Shown here in pieces: positions 1-5,358 of a stretch of 10,267 bases of DNA (its first letter is position 1; each line of letters begins with the position of its first letter). The stretch lies in assembly GCA_022561895.1 (NCBI GenBank), contig JADFQH010000085.1:1-10267 (forward strand), given 5' to 3'. Under the pieces are notes generated by a model. The model made no database searches, had not been told where the DNA came from, and worked only from the letters and a program-made list of their open reading frames with translations. This stretch comes from Methanobacteriota archaeon (GTDB taxonomy: Archaea > Halobacteriota > Halobacteria > Halobacteriales > Halalkalicoccaceae). Made by a program: the position numbers and the translations under genes.

Positions 1-86
1 CCAGTCTCCCTCTCGCCGTGTTCAGCGCGATTATCGTCACGGCGCACGTGCTGGCGGACGTGCTCAGGGAGCTTCGGATCGCATAA
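1..86 (+). CDS. C-terminal end of a probable membrane protein (partial)
   Basis: An open frame enters from the left edge (codons from base 3) and stops at TAA 84-86. The 27 residues are hydrophobic (LPLAVFSAIIVTAHV) and then end in a short charged tail (LRELRIA). This is the pattern of a last membrane helix followed by a cytoplasmic end. The other two plus frames give unlike-protein Arg/Cys-rich translations. Too little is present to name a family. It converges with the small Cys-rich gene at 118-195. Confidence 0.45.
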   Translation, partial: SLPLAVFSAIIVTAHVLADVLRELRIA

Positions 87-117
87 AATCGGAGAATAGG
101 ACGGTTGGAAGGCGGTA

Positions 118-195
118 CTAGCAGTCGTCGCACGTGCAGTCGCTGTCGCAGGTGCAGGTTCCGGTACACGTACAGACGGGGTCACAACATGCCAT
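118..195 (-). CDS. Very small Cys-rich metallothionein-like protein (25 aa)
   Basis: The frame ATG 195 to TAG 118 encodes 25 residues, nine of them Cys (3, 4, 8, 10, 14, 16, 20, 22, 25). It has a Cys-Cys pair near the start and then three Cys-Thr-Cys units at a strict six-residue period, with Asp as most of the remaining residues. It has no Lys, Arg, His or aromatic residue. Cys-X-Cys repeats are the hallmark of metallothioneins, which bind Zn, Cu(I) or Cd through thiolates; nine thiolates could hold a small metal cluster. A TATA-like TTTATTAA lies at 221-229, about 27 bases before the ATG, so a nearly leaderless transcript is expected. An ATG at 190 in another frame is not used. The gene is far below normal length cut-offs. 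Function is inferred from composition and spacing only; I know of no exact family for it. Confidence 0.62.
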   Translation of the reverse strand: MACCDPVCTCTGTCTCDSDCTCDDC

Positions 196-220
196 AGCAC
201 CCGAACGAACGGGAGAGAAG

Positions 221-230
221 TTAATAAATC
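221..230 (-). promoter_or_regulatory. TATA-like box of the Cys-rich small protein
   Basis: Reading the minus strand, GATTTATTAA sits 26-34 bases upstream of the ATG at 195, within an otherwise mixed sequence. This is the spacing of archaeal TATA boxes to leaderless start codons. It predicts transcription starting within a few bases of the ATG. Confidence 0.45.
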
Positions 231-385
231 TCTCTGCTATCGAACCCGATATAACTAGTAAGATACTGCGCTATTTCGCCGTTGAATTATTAATTCTTTC
301 TCGAAGCCGCCTTCCCGGCTCACGCCGTTCGATTCACGGTTCTCACTCGCGTTGCTCGCTCCGAACCGCGCTGTTCCTCAAATCC

Positions 386-421
386 GTCTTCAAACCGGAA
401 GACTCCATCGCGCTGAACCAC
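386..421 (-). pseudogene. Probable remnant of a second aminopeptidase 3' end
   Basis: Read on the minus strand, 421-386 encodes VVQRDGVFRFED. The last residues of the intact aminopeptidase next door (530 downward) are VVQRDGTFVFEE followed by stop. Seventeen bases (405-421 and 514-530) are identical, and the match then continues at protein level with substitutions. Beyond this the frame runs on without a stop into low-complexity Glu/Arg-rich sequence, and before it there is no further similarity. It looks like a leftover tail of a duplicated or replaced paralogue rather than a working gene. Confidence 0.4.
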
Positions 422-474
422 CTGCGCCCACCTTTTGCTTCGTTCGCGGCGACGCCGCTCACTCGCGAATCTGG

Positions 475-485
475 ACCAAAAAGGG
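475..485 (-). terminator. T-tract terminator after the aminopeptidase
   Basis: On the minus strand CCTTTTTGG follows the aminopeptidase stop codon (492-494) by about ten bases. Short T-tracts just after the stop are the usual archaeal termination signal. No stem precedes it. Confidence 0.35.
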
Positions 486-491
486 AGAGCG

Positions 492-1565
492 TTATTCTTC
501 GAAGACGAACGTCCCATCGCGCTGAACCACTTCACCGTCGACTTCGATATACGAATCCTCGCTCATATCCACGATCATGTCGACGTGTACGGCGCTCTCG
601 TTTTCCTCGTTGCCCTCGCCCACGCACTCACCGTAGGCCATCCCGACCGCCATGTGAACGGTATTGCCCATCTTCTCGTCGAACAGCATATTATAGGTAA
701 ACCGATCGATGTCACGGTTCATCCCAATACCGAGTTCCCCGAGACGGCGCGCGCCATCGTCGGTGTTCAGCACTTCCGTCAGCAGTTCCTCGTTCTGTCC
801 GGCGGAGTGCTCGACGACCTCGCCTCTCTCGAATTCGAGGAAGACCTCCGTAATCTCGCGACCCTGATGGTAGAGCGGCTTATCGAAGAAGACCGAGCCT
901 TCGACGCTGTCTATGACGGGGGCGGTGAAGACCTCCCCTCCGGGCAAATTCTTCTCGCCGTAGTCGTTCAAAGTCCGGTTGCCCGCGACGCTCATCCGAA
1001 CATCCGTGTGCTCACCCGAGACGATCCGGACCTCTTCTGCGGGATCGAGGATCTCGACCATCTCGCTCTGGAACTCGCGTTGGGCGTCCCAGTCCTTGTT
1101 GATCGCGTCCCAGACGAAGTTCTCGTAGCTCTCAGTACTCATGCCCGCCAGCTGGGCGTTCGCGGGCGCGGGAAACTGCGTGAGACACCAGCGCTTCGAG
1201 AGTCGTTCTTCTCGAATGGGTTGCTGAGCCACGGAGTAGGCCGCGGTCGTTTCCGGGTTGACGTCGCCCGTCTCGGTGGCGTTCTCGTTTGCGCGCAGGT
1301 AGATAAACGCGTCCGTCTCGTCCATCAGCGCTTGCTCGTGACTCGGCGTCTCGAACTCCTCGCGCGAGCGAAGCAGGGCGCGCTTGGCCCGATCATTTAC
1401 GTCGAGGCTGATCGGATTCGCGCCGCGATCCCCGAGGACCTCGTGGAGTGCGACGACGAGGTCGCTCGCGACTTGGGGCGCGCTGACGATGACGTTGTCG
1501 CCCTCTTCGATATCGGTCGAGTGATCGGCGATGGTTTCCGCGTGTTCCCGGATGCGTGGATCCAT
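492..1565 (-). CDS. M29-family metalloaminopeptidase (AmpS/PepS type)
   Basis: The 357-residue protein matches family M29 leucyl/thermophilic aminopeptidases, which remove N-terminal residues from peptides in the cytoplasm using two metal ions. The C-terminal catalytic half has the expected ligand pattern: Glu211 in GGEVFTAP, Glu277 in LGELGIG, His304 in NTVHMAVG with Tyr311 following, and His327-x-Asp329 in AVHVDM. The N-terminal half (about 1-180) is the family's dimerisation/cap part. Length is close to the family norm (360-410). The ATG at 1565 is chosen because no in-frame upstream start exists near it and a T-rich box (GTTTTTCCC, near 1588-1596) lies about 27 bases upstream. Its promoter and first codons are duplicated at 5296-5358, on the far side of the AT-rich island. 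Confidence 0.88.
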   Translation of the reverse strand: MDPRIREHAETIADHSTDIEEGDNVIVSAPQVASDLVVALHEVLGDRGANPISLDVNDRAKRALLRSREEFETPSHEQALMDETDAFIYLRANENATETGDVNPETTAAYSVAQQPIREERLSKRWCLTQFPAPANAQLAGMSTESYENFVWDAINKDWDAQREFQSEMVEILDPAEEVRIVSGEHTDVRMSVAGNRTLNDYGEKNLPGGEVFTAPVIDSVEGSVFFDKPLYHQGREITEVFLEFERGEVVEHSAGQNEELLTEVLNTDDGARRLGELGIGMNRDIDRFTYNMLFDEKMGNTVHMAVGMAYGECVGEGNEENESAVHVDMIVDMSEDSYIEVDGEVVQRDGTFVFEE

Positions 1566-1618
1566 GGCGGGGAATGGCAGGCGGTCGGGAAAAACGGTTG
1601 TGGATCGAATTAGAGTAC
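1548..1618 (-). repeat. Left copy of diverged direct repeat (aminopeptidase start region)
   Basis: This segment holds the first codons of the intact aminopeptidase (ATGGATCCACGCATCCGG, encoding MDPRIR) and its promoter, including the words CACAACCG, TAATTC and GTACT. The same words, in the same order and on the same strand, recur at 5296-5358. The pair brackets the AT-rich island. Confidence 0.6.
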
Positions 1619-1640
1619 GCTCTGAGATGTGAGGTAGAAA

Positions 1641-1652
1641 TTAGTACTTACA
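1641..1652 (+). promoter_or_regulatory. TATA-like box of the HTH regulator gene
   Basis: TTAGTACTTACA is centred about 25 bases before the ATG at 1670, which suits a leaderless transcript. No Shine-Dalgarno word lies before the start codon, and the bases just ahead of it are AT-rich (TAAATATAG). Confidence 0.4.
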
Positions 1653-1669
1653 TCCGGTAGTAAATATAG

Positions 1670-2458
1670 ATGCCACCAAAGTGCTGGGAGACTATCGAAT
1701 TTTTGAGTGGATCAATCCATCGATATCACGTTCTTAAGGCGCTCCGAGATCATCCGCTTGCAATTCGCGATCTTAAGAATGAACTCAATGCACCACGACC
1801 GACAATACAGAGAAACGTGAAAGAGTTGGAAGAAAAAGGATGGGTAAAGCGTGTAGAGGGAGGTTACCAAACTACGCTTATCGGGAGACTTATTCTGGAT
1901 GAGTTCACTGAGGCAGTCAATTCAGTTCGACAGGTCCAAAGTGTAGCTCCTTTCTTCGAATGGACTGACGACCTTCCTGGGCTTGCTGCTGATACTCTTG
2001 AGGGTTCAGTCGTTACGACACCGGAACCTCACCGCCCCCATAATCCGATGAATGCTCTCATCGAATCCTTGCGAGACGCAAATCGTGTTAAGGCGCTTGT
2101 TCCAACGCTTTCAGCCTTATTTCTTGATCGATATTTTAGCTCAGAAAGAGCTGCTGAGACAGTTGTCGAACTTACTCTTTCAAAAGATGTAGCCAAAATG
2201 TTGAGACATTTCGAAACCGCAACTGATATTCGATTTGGAAAACAAGATAATATCGACTGCTACGTGTATGAGGGTGAGATCCCTATCGGGATTTTTCGAT
2301 TTAATGGTCAGCTCTCTCTTACATCATATGACGAGGAAGGTCGTGTTCGAGCACTTCTAGAATCTGAAACCGAACCAGCCATCAACTGGGCTGAAAATCT
2401 GTATGATCAGTATCGTTCAACTGCGGTGGAATTTTCCGAAGTTGAAATAGCGAAATAG
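1670..2458 (+). CDS. Winged-helix transcriptional regulator, FilR1/DUF1724-like
   Basis: This 262-residue protein begins with a winged helix-turn-helix (about 8-75): HVLKALRDHPLAIRDLKNEL, then a recognition helix in APRPTIQRNVKELEEKGWV, then a wing (VEGGYQTTLIGRLI). The C-terminal part (about 90-250) resembles the output domain of archaeal FilR1-type regulators (DUF1724), with a stretch RVKALVPTLSALFLDRYF and a closing segment reading IPIGIFRFNGQLSLTSYDEE. Haloarchaea have many such regulators; their ligands are mostly unknown. It stands alone, 198 bases before the hydroxylase operon on the same strand, and is the obvious candidate to control it. Its codon use is AT-rich like the rest of the island and unlike the aminopeptidase. 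No catalytic residues are visible. Confidence 0.8.
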   Translation: MPPKCWETIEFLSGSIHRYHVLKALRDHPLAIRDLKNELNAPRPTIQRNVKELEEKGWVKRVEGGYQTTLIGRLILDEFTEAVNSVRQVQSVAPFFEWTDDLPGLAADTLEGSVVTTPEPHRPHNPMNALIESLRDANRVKALVPTLSALFLDRYFSSERAAETVVELTLSKDVAKMLRHFETATDIRFGKQDNIDCYVYEGEIPIGIFRFNGQLSLTSYDEEGRVRALLESETEPAINWAENLYDQYRSTAVEFSEVEIAK

Positions 2459-2460
2459 AG

Positions 2461-2475
2461 GCTTTTCTTTTTAAT
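2461..2475 (+). terminator. T-rich terminator after the regulator gene
   Basis: GCTTTTCTTTTTAA follows the stop codon (2456-2458) within a few bases. Two T-runs in tandem without a stem are typical of archaeal termination and suggest the regulator is transcribed separately from the downstream operon. Confidence 0.4.
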
Positions 2476-2503
2476 GTTCACTCCGTGAGCATCTGCTGCT
2501 GAA

Positions 2504-2575
2504 TGAGCAATAATTACTCGTTACTACTTGCTCAATGACCGCACAAAAATTTAGTAGAAGAACAAATATTGCTCA
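2504..2575. promoter_or_regulatory. Three TTGCTCA words upstream of the operon: candidate operators
   Basis: TTGCTCA occurs three times within 72 bases: inverted at 2504-2510 (TGAGCAA), and direct at 2528-2534 and 2569-2575. The first two form an inverted repeat with a 17-base spacer. The flanks are also partly shared (TA-rich before, AAG/AAT after). The cluster sits just upstream of the likely operon promoter and next to a regulator gene, so it could be a binding site, but no binding is shown by sequence alone. Confidence 0.35.
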
Positions 2576-2594
2576 AGTAAGCTTTATTGTTCTA

Positions 2595-2656
2595 TGGATA
2601 TTTATCGACCGGTAATATAATCTACAATTCCAAAGTTAGCTGCAATTGAGGCAAAG
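2595..2656 (+). promoter_or_regulatory. Promoter and Shine-Dalgarno site of the hydroxylase operon
   Basis: AT-rich candidates for the TATA box are GATATTTATC (about 2597-2606) and GGTAATATAATC (about 2611-2622). GAGG at 2648-2651 stands five bases before the ATG at 2657 and is a fair Shine-Dalgarno match, so this operon, unlike most neighbours, probably has a short leader mRNA. The GAGG also supports the chosen start. Confidence 0.4.
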
Positions 2657-3475
2657 ATGGCTAAGAGAACTCTGACCCGGCTATTCAAACAAGAAACTGT
2701 TCAAGAACGAATAGAGAAAGAAGAACTCCCTAATTGGGCACAAGCTCATTATCGCACGTTTCAGAAATCAATGTTCGCTGAGTTCTATGGAGAATCTCCC
2801 TTTCCTTGCTACTTTGGTGTTGATTCTGAGCAAAAAGGCTGGCCACTATACACATTCTGTATGTCGATGAACAATGAAGATGTGTTACTCAACCTTCGAA
2901 ATGTTCTTTTAGAATATTTAGAGGTATTTGAAGAGTATAGTGAGCGAGCATCACTAGTGGTTTTCTTTAAGCCACCGAAGAGAGAGTTGGCAGAAAAAGA
3001 ATACAATGAAATATTTTGGGATATCTTACAATTTCTCCACGAGCACGATCCTGACCCATGGCCTGTCCAGATTCCAACCGAGCCTGATACACCAGAATGG
3101 GAGTTCTGTTTCGGCGGAGAACCTATCTTTCCAACGTGTCGAGCTCCATTTTATAAAAAACGGAAGAGTCGACTAAATCCACATGGACTAGAGATCACGG
3201 TAAAACCACGGAGAATTTTCAGAGGGATTACGGCTGACACAGAGGCAGGTCGGAGAGCAAGACGTGTCATCCGTGAACGACTGAAAGAATATGATGAGGT
3301 GCCACCTCACCCTGATCTCGGAAACTGGGGTGAAAAAGAAGATCGAGAGTGGAAACAATACATGCTCCCTGAAAGCCAAACGGAGAGGCATACGAACTGT
3401 CCATTTGAATTTTCACAGTCTAGCACAGAAGCAACTCACTCTAACAATCAAACAACAGAGACTGAAAAGAGTTAA
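2657..3475 (+). CDS. YqcI/YcgG-family protein, probable heme-dependent hydroxylase
   Basis: This 272-residue protein shows the conserved blocks of the YqcI/YcgG family: PFPCYFG (48-54), FGGEPIFPTCRAPFY (152-166), NPHGLEITVKPRRIF (174-188) and LGNWGEKEDREWKQYMLPE (221-239). The family includes GntA of guanitoxin biosynthesis, a heme-dependent N-hydroxylase of a guanidine compound, so N-oxygenation of a small nitrogen-containing metabolite is the best guess. Candidate heme ligands among conserved residues include Cys161 and His176, but I cannot tell which from sequence. There is no signal peptide or membrane span, so it should be cytoplasmic. The last 30 residues are Ser/Thr/Asn-rich and look disordered. 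It is first in an operon: the exporter gene starts 3 bases after its stop. Family call is firm; substrate and chemistry are inferred. Confidence 0.8.
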   Translation: MAKRTLTRLFKQETVQERIEKEELPNWAQAHYRTFQKSMFAEFYGESPFPCYFGVDSEQKGWPLYTFCMSMNNEDVLLNLRNVLLEYLEVFEEYSERASLVVFFKPPKRELAEKEYNEIFWDILQFLHEHDPDPWPVQIPTEPDTPEWEFCFGGEPIFPTCRAPFYKKRKSRLNPHGLEITVKPRRIFRGITADTEAGRRARRVIRERLKEYDEVPPHPDLGNWGEKEDREWKQYMLPESQTERHTNCPFEFSQSSTEATHSNNQTTETEKS

Positions 3476-3478
3476 TAA

Positions 3479-4408
3479 ATGGTACGACATCGAAATATCA
3501 TCCTTTTCTTGATTCTGGCCGCAATATGGGGTGGATCATACATCTCTATCAAAGCAGGACTCGATTACTTTCCACCTGTTATATTTGCTGCAATTCGGTA
3601 TGATATTGCCGCAATTATAATGTTAGCATATGTTTTCTCTACACACGAGTATTGGTATCCCCGGACACGGGCAGATTGGATTGCTACTAGTATTGGAAGC
3701 ATCTTGATAATAGCGGGATATAATTACTTCATCTTTATAGGAGAGCAAATGATTCCTGCAGCTGTTGCAGGTATTCTCGTTGGACTAAATCCCGTCTTCG
3801 CTACAGTCCTTTCTCGGATTCTCCTTCCAGAAGAACAACTCGGCTCCCTTGGTGTTGCAGGACTCGTACTCGGATTTGTCGGGATTGCTCTCATTGCTCG
3901 ACCTGATCCATCAAATCTACTTACAGACGACATAGTTGGGAAATTATTCGTTGTGATGGCCGCTGCTTGTCTCGGAGGTGGAAGCGTGCTTACCCAACTA
4001 CCCAATGATACACAACCGGTTATTACGCTAGAAGCGTGGTCTATGACCTTTGGAGCAGTTCTGCTTCACTTTGCTGCAGTTGTCCGACCAGGGGAGACAG
4101 TCGCTGCGATCGAATGGACAGGTGAAGTTCTTTTGCACCTACTCTACCTCGCGATATTATCGAGTGCGGTTGCATATTTCATTTATTTTGATCTACTTGA
4201 CCGTCTTGGTCCTATTGAGATTAACCTTATCGCATATGCTGCAGCTGCATTTGGGGCTGTTTTCGGTTGGCTTCTGCTCAACGAACGAATTGATGAACTA
4301 ACGATTTTTGGATTTGTACTTATTTTTATAGGATTTATCCTTGTGAAGTCTTACGAGCTTCGTCAAGAACTGGCCCGTATATCATGGATTCGAGACTGGA
4401 CATCTTAA
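3479..4408 (+). CDS. EamA/DMT-superfamily transporter
   Basis: The 309-residue protein has about ten hydrophobic helices arranged as two EamA repeats. The first opens with FLILAAIWGGSYISIKAGL and contains the usual second-half block IPAAVAGILVGLNPVFATVLSRILLPEEQL (family pattern: last helices before a Glu-rich loop). The second repeat carries SAVAYFIYFDLLDRLGP and AAAAFGAVFGWLLLNERI. EamA proteins of the drug/metabolite transporter superfamily mostly export small metabolites across the cytoplasmic membrane by secondary transport. It begins 3 bases after the YqcI/YcgG gene stops and the MOSC gene follows within 8 bases or overlaps it, so the three are almost surely co-transcribed. By position it should export the hydroxylase product or move a related compound; the substrate is not visible in sequence. 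Confidence 0.85.
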   Translation: MVRHRNIILFLILAAIWGGSYISIKAGLDYFPPVIFAAIRYDIAAIIMLAYVFSTHEYWYPRTRADWIATSIGSILIIAGYNYFIFIGEQMIPAAVAGILVGLNPVFATVLSRILLPEEQLGSLGVAGLVLGFVGIALIARPDPSNLLTDDIVGKLFVVMAAACLGGGSVLTQLPNDTQPVITLEAWSMTFGAVLLHFAAVVRPGETVAAIEWTGEVLLHLLYLAILSSAVAYFIYFDLLDRLGPIEINLIAYAAAAFGAVFGWLLLNERIDELTIFGFVLIFIGFILVKSYELRQELARISWIRDWTS

Positions 4409-4416
4409 TCAGAACT

Positions 4417-5244
4417 ATGGATGATAAACTCGACAGCATGACTCCAACGGTGAACCAAATCAGAGTGTATCCCGTAAAATCGTTAGATCCTTTAGATCTC
4501 AATCGGGCAGAAATCACTGCAAACGGGGCGCTTTCACATGACCGAGAATTCGCAATCTTGGATCCGCAGGACAACTACATAAATGGAAAACGAGAGCCTA
4601 AAATCCATTGTCTTAGTTCGGAGTATATCCCTTCAACTAAGACACTTCATCTCCGTTCAAACGATACTGATAGCAAATATCAATTCAATATATTAACTGA
4701 AAAAGACAATCTTGAAATATGGCTAAGCGATTTCTTTGGTTATCCAGTCAGACTGAAACAGGATTCAGATGAAGGATTTCCAGATGACGAAATCGCTTCT
4801 GGTCCGACTGTTATCAGTACTGCTACTATCGAAACCGTTGCATCGTGGTTCAACGGAATCAGTACTGAAGAAATGCGTCGACGGCTCCGACCCAACATCG
4901 AAATTAGCAATACCCCGGCGTTTTGGGAGGATCAGCTATACACTGATCGGTCACACAGTATTGCGTTTCAAATTGGAAAACTTGAATTACAAGGGACAAA
5001 TCCGTGCTCACGGTGTGTCGTTCCAACGAGAGATCCTGATACCGGTGAGGAATATTCAGGATTCCAAGAGACTTTCGTTCAACAGCGACAGGAAACACTT
5101 CCGAAGTGGGCCAATAGAGACTGGTTTGGTCATTACTTCAAATTAATGGTTAACACTATTGTTCCACTATCTGGCTGGAAAAAAGTTATAGAGATAGGCG
5201 ATCCAGTCAGAATTATAAGAAAACAAGAAGGGAATCCACAATAA
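4417..5244 (+). CDS. MOSC-domain molybdenum-cofactor protein (YcbX/mARC-like)
   Basis: From the ATG at 4417 the protein has 275 residues: an N-terminal MOSC beta-barrel (about 11-110, with IRVYPVKSLDPLDL) and a C-terminal MOSC domain (about 125-268). The block NPCSRCVVPTRDPDTGE (195-211) matches the mARC/YcbX pattern in which the Cys of 'RC' (here Cys200) ligates molybdenum, followed by DPDTG. mARC and E. coli YcbX reduce N-hydroxylated bases and amidoximes. Unlike YcbX there is no C-terminal 2Fe-2S ferredoxin domain, so a separate electron donor is needed. Starts at 4384 (overlapping the exporter gene) and 4438 are also possible; conserved sequence begins only about residue 11, and none has a good Shine-Dalgarno. 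Last gene of the operon; a weak TTTT at 5257 may end it. Confidence 0.84.
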   Translation: MDDKLDSMTPTVNQIRVYPVKSLDPLDLNRAEITANGALSHDREFAILDPQDNYINGKREPKIHCLSSEYIPSTKTLHLRSNDTDSKYQFNILTEKDNLEIWLSDFFGYPVRLKQDSDEGFPDDEIASGPTVISTATIETVASWFNGISTEEMRRRLRPNIEISNTPAFWEDQLYTDRSHSIAFQIGKLELQGTNPCSRCVVPTRDPDTGEEYSGFQETFVQQRQETLPKWANRDWFGHYFKLMVNTIVPLSGWKKVIEIGDPVRIIRKQEGNPQ

Positions 5245-5265
5245 TTCTGCTACTATTTTCCTAAC

Positions 5266-5313
5266 TTAATGTCGAAATAGAGGCTCCATACAGTTCCGAA
5301 TACGCGGATCCAT
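5266..5313 (-). pseudogene. Truncated aminopeptidase 5' end
   Basis: On the minus strand ATG 5313 begins MDPRIR, the same six residues that start the intact aminopeptidase, with three synonymous third-base changes in six codons. The frame then runs into unrelated AT-rich island sequence (NCMEPLFRH) and stops at 5266. It is the stump of an aminopeptidase gene left at the right edge of the island. Synonymous-only differences show that the two copies diverged under protein-level constraint before the truncation. Confidence 0.55.
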
Positions 5314-5358
5314 AGAGGGGGTCGGAAGCGACCCACCAAACCGGTTGTGAATTAGTAC
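5296..5358 (-). repeat. Right copy of diverged direct repeat (aminopeptidase start region)
   Basis: It aligns with 1548-1618 in the same orientation: six start codons, then a G/C-rich stretch of similar length that is poorly conserved, then GGTTGTG (plus strand), AATTAG and TAC. It overlaps the last codons of the permease gene, which shows that a permease-then-aminopeptidase junction is the ancestral order at this edge. Confidence 0.55.

Larger units (their letters stand above)
196..491. other. Non-coding spacer with low-complexity GC-rich sequence
   Basis: This stretch between the Cys-rich gene and the aminopeptidase holds the small gene's promoter, an AT-rich patch near 285-297, an imperfect hairpin at 305-320 (AGCCG...CGGCT), the aminopeptidase tail remnant, and a perfect GC palindrome at 446-458 (GCGGCG a CGCCGC). 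Frames that cross it give Arg/Ser/Glu-rich translations typical of haloarchaeal low-complexity spacers (repeated GCGAGTGAGC-like words), and I do not accept them as genes. Confidence 0.5.

Noticed and set aside
134..700. Plus-strand frame of 188 codons over the left spacer
   Set aside because: It crosses the Cys-rich small gene antisense, the low-complexity spacer and the aminopeptidase 3' end. The translation is Arg/Ser-rich and shows no domain.
435..1613. Long plus-strand open frame of 392 codons
   Set aside because: It is antisense to the M29 aminopeptidase, whose metal-ligand motifs are intact. GC-rich haloarchaeal genes often leave such mirror frames open, and no known protein pattern appears in this one.
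1548..5358. Integrative element with att sites
   Set aside because: No integrase, replication gene or tRNA lies in or beside the island. The flanking repeats are a gene start region with divergence, so homologous or homeologous recombination explains them better.
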